The position numbers and the translations under genes were made by a program. The notes under the pieces are model-generated. The model was not told the DNA's origin and made no database searches. It saw nothing but the letters and a program-made list of their open reading frames with translations. From Candidatus Zipacnadia bacterium (GTDB taxonomy: Bacteria > Armatimonadota > Zipacnadia > Zipacnadales > UBA11051): a stretch of 48,795 bases of DNA. The stretch is from contig JALGTY010000001.1 in the NCBI GenBank assembly GCA_029821145.1, positions 1 to 48,795 on the forward strand. Reading direction: 5' to 3'. Positions 16,251 through 25,510 of this stretch are shown here, one piece after another; position 1 is the first letter of the stretch, and every line of letters begins with the position of its first letter.

Positions 16251-17654
16251 ATGCAACAGTTAATGGAACGGATTATCCAGGCGGCGCTCGACAAGGGCGC
16301 TGATTTCGCCGATCTGCGCATTAGCAACGGCGCTGCCACGGCGATTGGGGTGGAAGACGGCCGCGCCGATAAGATCTCTACCGCTCGCTCCCGCGGCGCC
16401 GGCCTGCGCGTGCTGGTAGATGGCGCATGGGGCTTCGCCCCCACCAACCGGCCCGACGAGACCGAGTTGCTGCGCTGTGTGGAGGATGCGACTGCGATGG
16501 CGAAGGCCGCCAGCTCTCACGTCACCGACCCGGGCATTGTCGCCGAAATCGAGCCTGCCCACGGCGAGGTGGGCAAGCCGCCTCGCATCCGCCCTGACCA
16601 GGTGCCGCTGGAGGACCGCGTGGACCGCGTGTTCGAGCTTGAAAGGGCCGCGCGCAGTTATGAGCCGGCGAAGATCACCAACACCATCGCCAGCTACGCC
16701 GACGGCTCTGGCGAGATGTTCCTGGCCAACAGCCTCGGCACCTTTCTGCACTACGAAAGCACCGGCACGTCCATCGGTGTGTCCGTGGTGGCCACCGATG
16801 GCGACACGCGCCAGCGCGCTGCCGAGCGCAAGGCCAACCGCACCGGGTACGAACTGATCGAGGACATGGACATCGAGGCCCTGGGCAAGAAGACCGCAAG
16901 GAAAGCGGTGGACCTGCTCAGCGCCGAGCGCGCACCTGCCGGCACCTTTGATGTCATCATTGACCACCGCATCTGCGGCCTGCTGGTGCACGAGGCCTTC
17001 GGGCACAATTCGGAGGCCGATGCGGTCTGGAGTGGCAACTCGATTCTGGCCGGCAAGCTTGGCGAGAAGGTCGCCGCTGAAGAGGTCACCATCATTGATG
17101 ATCCGACGCTCCCCGGGCTAAACGGCACCTTCGACTACGACCACGAGGGTGTACCTGCCCAGCGCCATGTCATCGTAGAAAATGGGATATTGAAGGGCTA
17201 TCTGCACAGCCTTGAGACGGCCGCACGTTTCGGCGTACAGCCGAGTGGTTCAGCCCGCGCCGACGGCCACCAGAGCGTCCCTATTGTCCGCATGAGCAAT
17301 ACTGCCATTGAACCCGGCAAATGGACGCTCGAGGAGATGATGGCCGAGATGGACGAGGGCTTGTATCTGAGCGGCGGCGGCTGGGGCTATGTTTTCACCG
17401 CCCAGGGACAGTTCACGTGCAATGTCGAAAACGCCTACACGATCAATAATGGCAAGCTGGGCACCCACTACCGCAATGTCTGCATCTCCGGCCTCACGCT
17501 GGACACTTTGCAGAAGGTTACCGCCGTGGGCGACGACTTGCAGTTCGAGCTTGGTGGCACGTGCGGCAAAAACGGCCAGAGCATGCCCGTTGACGCGGGC
17601 GGGCCACACGTGCGCATCTCGCAGGTGGTCGTCGGCGGCCAGGAAGCCCAGTAA
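16251..17654 (+). CDS. tldD: TldD metalloprotease subunit
   Basis: A 467-residue catalytic subunit of the TldD/TldE protease. It carries the zinc motif H247-E-x3-H252 (HEAFGH) and a late conserved Cys-containing segment (ELGGTCGKNGQ). In characterised systems TldD/TldE is a heterodimer that threads unfolded or leader-bearing peptides into its active site, for example in microcin B17 maturation and CcdA degradation. An AGAGG site lies about seven bases before the ATG. The partner gene follows 33 bases downstream. No recognisable ribosomally made peptide precursor lies next to it. Confidence 0.96.
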   Translation: MQQLMERIIQAALDKGADFADLRISNGAATAIGVEDGRADKISTARSRGAGLRVLVDGAWGFAPTNRPDETELLRCVEDATAMAKAASSHVTDPGIVAEIEPAHGEVGKPPRIRPDQVPLEDRVDRVFELERAARSYEPAKITNTIASYADGSGEMFLANSLGTFLHYESTGTSIGVSVVATDGDTRQRAAERKANRTGYELIEDMDIEALGKKTARKAVDLLSAERAPAGTFDVIIDHRICGLLVHEAFGHNSEADAVWSGNSILAGKLGEKVAAEEVTIIDDPTLPGLNGTFDYDHEGVPAQRHVIVENGILKGYLHSLETAARFGVQPSGSARADGHQSVPIVRMSNTAIEPGKWTLEEMMAEMDEGLYLSGGGWGYVFTAQGQFTCNVENAYTINNGKLGTHYRNVCISGLTLDTLQKVTAVGDDLQFELGGTCGKNGQSMPVDAGGPHVRISQVVVGGQEAQ

Positions 17655-17687
17655 CAGTCAATTCGAAGAACGAAGACGGAGGACATC

Positions 17688-19025
17688 ATGAGTGACCTGC
17701 TCGACATCGCCCGGAAAGCCGTCAAAGCCGCCATAGATGAGGGGGCCGATTTTGCCGACGCCTATTGCATGCAGGTGCGCGAAGTCGGGGTAGGTGTCGA
17801 GAACTCCAGCCTGCGCGAGACCGAGGTTGTTCGCGATTACGGCATCGGCGTGCGCGCTTTTCACGACGGCGGTGTCGGCCTCGGCAGCACCCAAAGCCTG
17901 CAGCCCGACGATGTCGTAGAATGTGCCCGCAGTGCGACCAGCCTGGCCAAGGCCGCGCATCCCGACCCCGACTTTGTGGCATTGCCGGACCCCGCCGAGC
18001 CGCCACACGTTGAGGACCTTTTCGACGACGCAGTAGCCGGACTGGAGGTCGGGCAGGTCGTGGAATGGTGCACGCAGGCCATTGAGGAAGCCCAGGCCGT
18101 GGAGCCGGAGGTGCGCCTCGAAGGTGGTGCCAGCCTTACTGTCGGCTCCAGCGCGATCGCTTCATCAACCGGCGTCGCCCTGCAGCGTTCAGGCACCAGC
18201 CTCGACATCAGCTTCCAGGCGGTGGTTATTGAGGGTGAGGAGGTCGGGGTGTATTTCGAATATGACGCGGCGCGGTTGCTGAAAGACTTCGTCCCCGCAG
18301 GCGTCGCTAAGAAGGCGACAGAAGAGGCGCGGCACTACCTCGGTGGGCGCAATGTTGAGACAAAGCGTCTGCCGTTGGTGCTGGGGCCGCTGGCCGCTTC
18401 CGGGCTGCTTTTCTCGTGCATCGGCGCGGCCGCTGCGGAAAACATCCAGCGCAACCGTTCCTTCCTCGCCGGAAAAGAGGGACAGCGGATCGCCAGCGAG
18501 CTGGTCACGATTACCGAGGCTCCGCTTGTTCCCGGCGGTCTGAGTTCGGCTGCCTATGACGGGGAGGGTGTGCCCAAGCTCCAGCGCGATCTCATCGAAA
18601 ACGGCGTGTTGACCACGTATCTGCACAATTCGTACACCGCCAACAAGGCCGGTGTGACCAACACCGCTCATGCCGGGCGTCACGGCTATCGCGGCTCTGT
18701 CGGCGTCAGCACGTCCAATCTGCAGGTGGCTCTGGGGACACGTACCGAGGCCGAGCTAATTTCCGAAATAGACGAAGGCCTCTACATCGATTACGGCGGC
18801 CTGCAGCCGGACGGGGCCTCCGGAGACATCTCGGCCACTGTTGACTTCGGGTTCAAGATCGAGAAGGGCGAGTTGGCCTATCCGGTGGCCACGACGATGA
18901 TCGGCAGCGACGCTCTTGAGATACTTGGCAACATTGACGCAGTCTCCAGCGACTACCGCGAGGAGCCGGGCATCATCGTCCCGAGCCTGCGCATCCACGA
19001 CATCCAGGTCGCCGGCCAGAAGTAG
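17688..19025 (+). CDS. pmbA: TldE/PmbA protease partner subunit
   Basis: A 445-residue non-catalytic partner of TldD. It shares the overall fold (compare DEGADFADAYCMQV with KGADFADLRISNG of TldD) but has no HExxxH motif, as expected for TldE. Visible family segments include the central LLFSCIGAAAAENIQRNRSF and the C-terminal DEGLYIDYGG. GGAGG lies five bases before the ATG. The pair is almost certainly one operon and one heterodimer. Confidence 0.94.
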   Translation: MSDLLDIARKAVKAAIDEGADFADAYCMQVREVGVGVENSSLRETEVVRDYGIGVRAFHDGGVGLGSTQSLQPDDVVECARSATSLAKAAHPDPDFVALPDPAEPPHVEDLFDDAVAGLEVGQVVEWCTQAIEEAQAVEPEVRLEGGASLTVGSSAIASSTGVALQRSGTSLDISFQAVVIEGEEVGVYFEYDAARLLKDFVPAGVAKKATEEARHYLGGRNVETKRLPLVLGPLAASGLLFSCIGAAAAENIQRNRSFLAGKEGQRIASELVTITEAPLVPGGLSSAAYDGEGVPKLQRDLIENGVLTTYLHNSYTANKAGVTNTAHAGRHGYRGSVGVSTSNLQVALGTRTEAELISEIDEGLYIDYGGLQPDGASGDISATVDFGFKIEKGELAYPVATTMIGSDALEILGNIDAVSSDYREEPGIIVPSLRIHDIQVAGQK

Positions 19026-19093
19026 TACCAACGTGGGCAGAAAGGAGTTTCGGGAGGGCGTCACCGAGAACGCCTTCCTGACTTGTTACCCTC

Positions 19094-21097
19094 ATGGCAG
19101 TGGATGGAAGCCGCAGTTCAGAAACCGAACCTGCAGGTCTTGACCAGCCGCGCTATCCGCTGATTGGCGTGACCGGCCGCAGCCTGATTCTCGCCATAAT
19201 CCTTTGCTACCTTGCCAGCTTCTGGATCAACCAGAGCGAGGTCATCGCGCATTTCTGCCAGATTACCGAAGCCGCGCCCCCGATTCCCGCCGTCGGCATA
19301 CTGCTTGCGCTGGTATTGCTGAATCCCCTTGTGCGGCGCATCAGCAAGCGCCTCTCCCTCGACCGCCGCGAGATCATCATGATCTATGTGTTCCTGGCCG
19401 TAGCCACCACTGTTACCGGCTGCGGCATTGGCCGCTTCTTTCTCAACATCCTGCCGACGCTTTACTACTTCGACACACCGGAAAATAACTTCACATCTTT
19501 GCAGAGCCATCTGCCTGACTGGATGGTGCCAAAGGATCATGAGGTCGTTCGCAAGCTCTACGAGGCCTCTGAAGCCGGTGCGGTGCCGTGGGGAGCGTGG
19601 GCTCTGCCGCTTTTCATGTGGGGAATCTTCTTCCTGGCGGTGTGGGTCTGCATGCTCTGCATCAGCACCATCTTCCGCCGTCAGTGGTCGGAGAAGGAGA
19701 AGCTGACCTATCCTTTGCTGTACCTGCCGATGGACTGCACCCAGGGCGTTGACGGGCCGAACCTGGTGGTCGACTTTCTGCGCAGCCGCATTATGTGGAT
19801 CGGCTTCGCTATTGCTTTCTTGTTCAATATCACCAATGTCATGAATTCCTACAACCCGGCTTTCACGGCGCTGGGCAGAGCCTACGACATCGGCGGGCTG
19901 TTCACCGAGCACCCCCTCAGCGCACTGCAGCCCATGGCCATCGTGTACCGCCCGGAGATAATCGGCTTCGGCTACCTGGTGCCCACCGAGATCGCCTTCA
20001 GCGTCTGGGCCTTCTACTTCCTACTCAAGTTAGAGACATTGCTTGCGGCGATGGCAGGGCTACAGATAGCCGGCTATCCGTTCTGGCAGGAGCGTGGCCT
20101 GGGCGCTTACGTAGCGGTCTGCCTGCTGCTCACGTACATCGGACGGCATCACATCGCTGACGTGCTGCGCAAGGCCTTCACTGGCGACGACAGCATTGAC
20201 GATTCCGACGAGCCGATGAGCTACCGGGTGGCGATCTTCGGCGGGCTGCTGGCTTTTGCCGTGGTCATTGGCTGGATGAAGCTGGCAGGGATGGCGCTGT
20301 GGCTGGCGATTCTGTACATGGTCCTGGTCTTCATGGTGGCGGTAGTCTATGCCCGGATCCGCGCCGAGGTCGGCGTCCCGCTGATCTGGATGTTCCCCTT
20401 TTACCAGACCTTCAAGGGCATCCGCTACTTCCTCGGTTCCGAAGCCCTCAAATACAACAATAGCTGGCGAAGCGCGACTATCTTTGCCACATTCGTATTC
20501 CTCTCGCGCGGGTATTACTCGTCCATGATGGCCTACCAGATAGACGGCTACCGGCTGGCGCGAGCGACTGGTGTGAAACAGACGGGGATGAACTGGGTGC
20601 TGGTAGTGGCGCTGATAGCCGGCTTCACGGTCTCGATGACGGGCCTGTTGCGCGCTTATTACGAATACGGCGCTGGCGGGCTGGGTCGCATGTCCGGATG
20701 GGGCTCGGGGATTGCACAACAGGAGTACACTGCGGTGGTGGACTATGCCAAAGCGGCGGTGCGGCCCGAGACACCGCGCATGCTCGCTGCCAGCTCCGGC
20801 TTTGTGGTAGCCGTGGGCCTGATGCTCTTGCGCATGGCGTTTTTGCGCTTCCCACTCCACCCGCTGGCCTTCTGCATGATTCTGTCCTACAGCGGGCCAA
20901 TCTGGGGACCGTTCTTCATCGTCTGGCTCATCAAGACCATTGTCTTCAAACTCGGCGGCATGCGCGCCTATCGCCAACTCATCCCCGGCTTTGTCGGCCT
21001 GGCGGTGGGCCACTATCTGACCGCCGGTGTGGTATTGAATATCATCGGCATTTATGGCGGTGAAAGTGTCCGCCTCTACCACGTCATTTTCGGCTGA
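19094..21097 (+). CDS. DUF6785-like polytopic membrane protein, copy 1
   Basis: A 667-residue membrane protein with roughly 12-14 hydrophobic segments, a conserved motif SLDRREIIMIYVFLAVATT after the second helix pair, a loop PENNFTSLQSHLPDWMVP, and a cytoplasmic-looking WSEKEKLTYPLLYLP segment. It resembles the uncharacterised DUF6785/DUF6784 family, which is loosely reminiscent of oligopeptide transporters; the function is unknown. No Shine-Dalgarno lies near the ATG; AAAGGAG and GGGAGGG lie 35-50 bases upstream and the leader is similar in copy 2. An in-frame TGA five codons upstream fixes the start region. It is closely similar over its whole length to the gene at 21373. Confidence 0.8.
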   Translation: MAVDGSRSSETEPAGLDQPRYPLIGVTGRSLILAIILCYLASFWINQSEVIAHFCQITEAAPPIPAVGILLALVLLNPLVRRISKRLSLDRREIIMIYVFLAVATTVTGCGIGRFFLNILPTLYYFDTPENNFTSLQSHLPDWMVPKDHEVVRKLYEASEAGAVPWGAWALPLFMWGIFFLAVWVCMLCISTIFRRQWSEKEKLTYPLLYLPMDCTQGVDGPNLVVDFLRSRIMWIGFAIAFLFNITNVMNSYNPAFTALGRAYDIGGLFTEHPLSALQPMAIVYRPEIIGFGYLVPTEIAFSVWAFYFLLKLETLLAAMAGLQIAGYPFWQERGLGAYVAVCLLLTYIGRHHIADVLRKAFTGDDSIDDSDEPMSYRVAIFGGLLAFAVVIGWMKLAGMALWLAILYMVLVFMVAVVYARIRAEVGVPLIWMFPFYQTFKGIRYFLGSEALKYNNSWRSATIFATFVFLSRGYYSSMMAYQIDGYRLARATGVKQTGMNWVLVVALIAGFTVSMTGLLRAYYEYGAGGLGRMSGWGSGIAQQEYTAVVDYAKAAVRPETPRMLAASSGFVVAVGLMLLRMAFLRFPLHPLAFCMILSYSGPIWGPFFIVWLIKTIVFKLGGMRAYRQLIPGFVGLAVGHYLTAGVVLNIIGIYGGESVRLYHVIFG

Positions 21098-21149
21098 AGA
21101 CATTTGCCCTGCCTCACATGCAGGTTTTCCCTGGCACCATGCAGAAGAA

Positions 21150-21252
21150 GTAGGGGCGTGATTTATCACGCCCTTGAGGCCGCTGTTCCTTGGGCGCAAT
21201 GAATTGCACCCCTACAACAGATCCTCCTGGACGACAGGCATCCTTGCCTGTC
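21150..21252. repeat. Cluster of short palindromes between paralogous genes
   Basis: Three hairpins lie in the 275-bp gap. GGGCGTGAT/ATCACGCCC (21154-21173) is perfect with a TT loop. GGGCGCAAT/ATTGCACCC (21192-21211) has one mismatch. GACAGGCA/TGCCTGTC (21233-21252) is perfect with a 4-base loop. The first two are bracketed by GTAGGGG (21150-21156) and CCCCTAC (21209-21215), so together they look like one 66-bp palindromic element. A perfect 7-1-7 palindrome, GCGCACGCCGTGCGC, follows just after. These resemble REP- or MITE-like interspersed repeats. Confidence 0.6.
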
Positions 21253-21372
21253 TGTCGCAGCGGGCGCACGCCGTGCGCTCGCACCGACCCGATGCTGAGA
21301 ACACCAAGGACTTCATGAAAGGGGGTTCGGGGAGGGGCCCGCCCAAATCGCCTTCCCCGGCTTGTTAGATTC

Positions 21373-23388
21373 ATGGCAGTGGATAAGAAAACCGACGAGG
21401 GACGCACTTCGGAACCTGAAGCCGCAGGTCTCGACCAGCCGCGCTATCCGCTGATGGGCGTGACCGCCCGCAGCCTGATCCTGGCCATAATTCTTTGCTA
21501 CATCGCCAGCTTCTGGATCAACCAGACCGAGGTCATCACCCACTTCTGCCAGATTACCGAAGCCGTACCCCCGATTCCCGCTGTCGCCATGTTGCTTGTG
21601 CTGGTGCTGCTCAATCCGCTGGTGCGCCGGCTCAGCAAGCGCCTCAGCCTCGACCGCCGCGAGATCATCATGGTCTATGTGTTCCTCACCGTGGCCACTA
21701 CGGTGACCGGCTGCGGCATCGGCCGGTTTTTCATGAACACCCTCCCCGTCTTGTTCTACTTCGACACTGCGGAGAATAACTTCGCCTCCCTGCAGGGCCA
21801 TCTGCCCGACTGGATGGTGCCACACGACCGCGAGGTGGTCCGCAAGCTCTACGAGGCCTCCGAAACCGGTTCGGTGCCATGGGGCGCATGGGCCATCCCG
21901 CTTTTCGCATGGGGCATCTTTTTCCTGGCGGTGTGGGTCTGCATGCTCGCTATCAGCACGGTTTTCCGCCGCCAGTGGTCAGAAAAGGAAAAGCTCACCT
22001 ATCCGCTCTTGTACCTGCCGATAGAATGTACCCAGGGCGTTGACGGCCCCAACATTCTTGTTGACTTCCTCCGCAATAAGATTATGTGGATCGGCTTTGC
22101 CATCGCCTTCTTCTACAATATCACAAATATCATCAACTCCTATAATCCTGCCTTTACCGCCCTGGGCAAGTACTATGACCTCGGTACGCTTTTCACCGAG
22201 TTCCCCCTGAGTGCGCTGCGACCCATGTCGGTCCACTATCGCCCGGAGCTGATCGGCTTCGGCTACCTGGTGCCCACTGAGATCGCCTTCAGCGTATGGG
22301 CCTTCTATATGATGATGAAGCTTGAGAAGCTGATCGTCGCCTCTGCGGGCGTCCAGCTCGCCGGCTATCCCTTCTGGCAGGAGCGCGGACTGGGCGCTTA
22401 TGTGGCCCTGTGCATCCTGCTAATCTATATCGGTCGCCACCACATCGCCGATGTGCTCCGCAAGGCGTTCGCCGGTGACAAGAAGATAGACGACTCCGAC
22501 GAGCCGATGAGCTACCGGGTGGCGGTCTTCGGAGGCATACTCGCATTCGCCGTAATTGTCGGCTGGATGAATATGGCGGGCATGGCCCTGTGGCTGGCGG
22601 TTCTTTACATGGTTCTGGTGATGATGCTGGCGGTGGTGTATGCCCGCATCCGCGCCGAAGTCGGCGTACCGCTGATCTGGATGTACCCCTATTACCAGTC
22701 CTTCAAGGGCATCCGCTATTTCCTCGGCTCCGAGGCGTTCAGATACCAGGGCTCCTGGCAAAGCGCGACGATCTATGCCACATTTGTGTTCATGTCACGC
22801 GGGTATTATTCCTCGATGATGGGCTACCAGGTTGATGGCTACCGGCTCGCGCGCGGGACCGGCGTCAAACAGAGCGCCATGAACTGGGTCTTGATCGTCG
22901 CGCTTGTAGTCGGCTTTACCGTCTCGATGACCGGGTTATTGCGCGCCTATTACGAGTTCGGCGCCGGCGGGCTTGGTCGCATGTCCGGTTGGGGTTCCGG
23001 CATCGCCCGCCAGGAGTACACGGTTGTGGCCGACTACGCAAAGGGGGCACTCAAGCCCGACACTCCGCGCATCATCGCCACCGGCTCCGGCTTTGTGGTC
23101 GCCGTCGGCTTGATGCTCTTGCGCATGGCGTTTTTGCGCTTCCCGCTGCACCCACTGGCCTTCTGCATGATCTGCTCCTACGGCGAGTTAGTCTGGGGCG
23201 CGTTTCTTATCGTGTGGCTCATCAAAAGCGTGGTGTTCAAGCTCGGCGGCATGCGCGCCTACCGGCAGCTCATTCCGGGCTTCGTCGGCCTGGCGCTGGG
23301 ACATTACTTCACCGCGGGCGTATTATATGGTCTGATTGGCGCCTACGGGGGCGAAAGCGTCCGCCGCTACGGCGTCTGGTTCGGATAG
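21373..23388 (+). CDS. DUF6785-like polytopic membrane protein, copy 2
   Basis: A 671-residue paralogue of the preceding gene; by eye about four of five residues are identical along the whole length, with differences concentrated in the first 15 residues and in some loops. The same motifs are present (SLDRREIIMVYVFLTVATT, LPDWMVPHDREVVRKLYEAS, RIRAEVGVPLIWM). The 50-odd bases before the ATG are also recognisably similar to those before copy 1, so the duplication included the leader. Function is unknown. It is followed after 20 bases by a secreted SGNH hydrolase gene. Confidence 0.8.
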   Translation: MAVDKKTDEGRTSEPEAAGLDQPRYPLMGVTARSLILAIILCYIASFWINQTEVITHFCQITEAVPPIPAVAMLLVLVLLNPLVRRLSKRLSLDRREIIMVYVFLTVATTVTGCGIGRFFMNTLPVLFYFDTAENNFASLQGHLPDWMVPHDREVVRKLYEASETGSVPWGAWAIPLFAWGIFFLAVWVCMLAISTVFRRQWSEKEKLTYPLLYLPIECTQGVDGPNILVDFLRNKIMWIGFAIAFFYNITNIINSYNPAFTALGKYYDLGTLFTEFPLSALRPMSVHYRPELIGFGYLVPTEIAFSVWAFYMMMKLEKLIVASAGVQLAGYPFWQERGLGAYVALCILLIYIGRHHIADVLRKAFAGDKKIDDSDEPMSYRVAVFGGILAFAVIVGWMNMAGMALWLAVLYMVLVMMLAVVYARIRAEVGVPLIWMYPYYQSFKGIRYFLGSEAFRYQGSWQSATIYATFVFMSRGYYSSMMGYQVDGYRLARGTGVKQSAMNWVLIVALVVGFTVSMTGLLRAYYEFGAGGLGRMSGWGSGIARQEYTVVADYAKGALKPDTPRIIATGSGFVVAVGLMLLRMAFLRFPLHPLAFCMICSYGELVWGAFLIVWLIKSVVFKLGGMRAYRQLIPGFVGLALGHYFTAGVLYGLIGAYGGESVRRYGVWFG

Positions 23389-23408
23389 CGAGCCAGAGGG
23401 GACAAATC

Positions 23409-24566
23409 ATGAACAGGACTGCACACGGACATCTCTTACTGGCTCTGGTGTTACTCATCGCTTGCGCAGGCTACTGCGGCGCCCAGCCGGCCCCTGAGGG
23501 CGTCGCGATCCGCTTACTGCTGCCGCCGGACATCTACGCGGTGCCCGGACATGAGATCAATATCTATTTCGACAACGTTGTTCTCGTCCCCAATATCAAC
23601 AACTACATCTTCGACATCACGTGCAACCGGGGACGCCAGGATGCCGAACGCTGGCGCTATACGCCGGCCCCCGAGGACGTCGGCCAGTTCACCATTACGG
23701 TACAGGTCAGCGATGCAACAGGCAATCTTATTGAAGAAGCCAGCAGCATGATCCATGTAGTCCCCGCTGATGCCGGCGCCGACCGGGATGTATCCGTCCT
23801 GGTCGTAGGTGACAGCCTGACCGCCGGCGGGTACTATCCCACCGAGCTCTACAGCCTCTGCCAGCCCGAAGGCAATCCGCAGCTCAAGATGCTCGGTACC
23901 CGCAAGGGTCGGGTCGAAGGCGCCGCGCACGAGGGCTACGGTGGCTGGACCTGGGCGAGGTTCTGCACGCACTGGAGCGATGGTGATGACTACAGGGCCA
24001 AAAGCCCATTCTTGCGCCTCAAAGGCGACAAGCCGGTGCTCGATTTTCAGGCCTATTGCGATGAGCAAAATGATGGCAAAGGCCCAGATTTCATCACCGT
24101 GCTGCTGGGCTGCAATGACACTTTCTCGGCCACCGACGAGACCATCGAAGAGCGAATAGACACGATGTTTGGCTATGCCGATACGCTGTTGGCCGAGTTC
24201 CACCGCGTGCGGTCCGATACCCAGATCGGCATCCTGCTGCTAGTGCCGCCGGCGGCCAGCCAGGACGCTTTTGGCAGCAACTACAGGTGTAACCAGACCC
24301 GCTGGCAGTACCGCCGCAACCAGCACCGCGTGGTGGAGCGGCTACTGGAAAAGTTCGGCGGCCGCGAGGCTGAGCATCTCTTCATCATCCCCTCTCATGT
24401 CAACCTGGACTGTGTCAACAACTACCCCGCCAGGCAAGAGCCAGTCAATGCACGCAATGAAACAAAGGTCCTGCGACAGGTCAATGGCGTGCACCCGGCG
24501 GCACCGGGCTATTACCAGATCGCCGATACCATCTACTACTGGCTGAAATTCAGATTGAACAAGTAG
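23409..24566 (+). CDS. Secreted SGNH/GDSL-type hydrolase
   Basis: A 385-residue exported esterase-like protein: signal peptide (about residues 1-25), an Ig-like or cadherin-like beta domain (about 30-115), then an SGNH hydrolase domain. Block I is VVGDSLTAGG (catalytic Ser), a Gly-containing GYGGWTWARF follows, block III is GCND, and block V is NGVHPAAPGY, where the usual Asp three residues before His is Asn. Relatives remove acetyl or acyl groups from polysaccharides. The frame is open far upstream inside the previous gene, but the ATG at 23409 begins a signal peptide and has AGAGGGG about nine bases upstream. Confidence 0.85.
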   Translation: MNRTAHGHLLLALVLLIACAGYCGAQPAPEGVAIRLLLPPDIYAVPGHEINIYFDNVVLVPNINNYIFDITCNRGRQDAERWRYTPAPEDVGQFTITVQVSDATGNLIEEASSMIHVVPADAGADRDVSVLVVGDSLTAGGYYPTELYSLCQPEGNPQLKMLGTRKGRVEGAAHEGYGGWTWARFCTHWSDGDDYRAKSPFLRLKGDKPVLDFQAYCDEQNDGKGPDFITVLLGCNDTFSATDETIEERIDTMFGYADTLLAEFHRVRSDTQIGILLLVPPAASQDAFGSNYRCNQTRWQYRRNQHRVVERLLEKFGGREAEHLFIIPSHVNLDCVNNYPARQEPVNARNETKVLRQVNGVHPAAPGYYQIADTIYYWLKFRLNK

Positions 24567-24581
24567 CCGGAGGTGTCCGAC

Positions 24582-25346
24582 ATGTCCGACCGCAACATGC
24601 GCTTTAGGGATAAGGTTGCCATCATTACCGGTGCCGGCCGTGGCATGGGTGCCGCCTTCGCGCGTCTGTTCGCCTCCGAAGGCGCCGCCGTGACCGTCTG
24701 CGATGTGGACACCGGTGCCGCCCAACATGTCAGCGACCAGATCGCTGCCTCCGGCGGGCGCGCTATCACAGTTGACTGCGATGTCAGCAAGTCCGACCAG
24801 GTGGAGGCGATGGTTCAGCACACCCTCGACGCCTTTGACACCGTCTCCATCCTTGTCAACAATGCCGGCATCATCCGGCGCACCCGCGTCGAGAGCATCT
24901 CCGAGGAAGAATGGAATCTCGTGATGTCAGTCAATGTCAACGGCGTATTCTTGTGCTCGCAGGCAGTCATTGGGCCGATGAGGGAGCAAGGCTGGGGCCG
25001 AATCGTCAATCTCTCCTCCTCGGCGGGCAAGACTGTCAGCACTCTCGGGGGCGTCCACTACACCGCTTCCAAGCACGCCGTCCTCGGCATCACCCGTGGC
25101 TTCGCCAAGGAGCTGGCCGACGACGGCATCACCGTCAACGCCATTTGCCCCGGGCTGATTGCGACGGAGATGGTCCTTGACAACACGCCTCCTGACGAGT
25201 TGCGTGCCTGGGAGGAGTCCTTCCCGATCCAGCGCCTGGGCAGTCCCGAGGAGGCCGCCTGGCTGGTCGGCTTCTTGGCTTCGGACGAGGCGGCATACAT
25301 CACAGGTGCCGCCTTCGATCTCACCGGCGGCGACCTCATGGTCTGA
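24582..25346 (+). CDS. Short-chain dehydrogenase/reductase
   Basis: A 254-residue NAD(P)-dependent oxidoreductase of the classical SDR family. Motifs: TGAGRGMGAA (cofactor-binding TGxxxGxG), NNAG, catalytic Ser in NLSSSAG and YTASK (Tyr-x3-Lys), and the C-terminal YITGAAFDLTGGDLMV. The acidic residue after the second strand (CDVDTG) suggests preference for NAD over NADP. GGAGGTG lies seven bases before the ATG at 24582; a GTG at 24573 overlaps that site and is less likely. It follows the SGNH hydrolase by 15 bases and is probably co-transcribed. The substrate is unknown; related enzymes are FabG-like or sugar dehydrogenases. Confidence 0.92.
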   Translation: MSDRNMRFRDKVAIITGAGRGMGAAFARLFASEGAAVTVCDVDTGAAQHVSDQIAASGGRAITVDCDVSKSDQVEAMVQHTLDAFDTVSILVNNAGIIRRTRVESISEEEWNLVMSVNVNGVFLCSQAVIGPMREQGWGRIVNLSSSAGKTVSTLGGVHYTASKHAVLGITRGFAKELADDGITVNAICPGLIATEMVLDNTPPDELRAWEESFPIQRLGSPEEAAWLVGFLASDEAAYITGAAFDLTGGDLMV

Positions 25347-25510
25347 CACCACAAAATCCGGCCGTCAATTGGGGTATCTCGGCAAGAAATTCTCTATCGG
25401 CGGCAGGAGAAACACTGCTGCACGTCGTAGTAAGCTATGCACATAAGTGTACGTTGGCAAGAAGATCGTCTGGTATTTTCGACTCACAGCGAACCACGGA
25501 AGCGATGATC

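Noticed and set aside
20060-21199. Open frame of 379 codons antisense to the first DUF6785-like gene
   Set aside because: It mirrors codon bias of the membrane protein on the other strand and its translation is His/Gln/Asp-rich without a domain.
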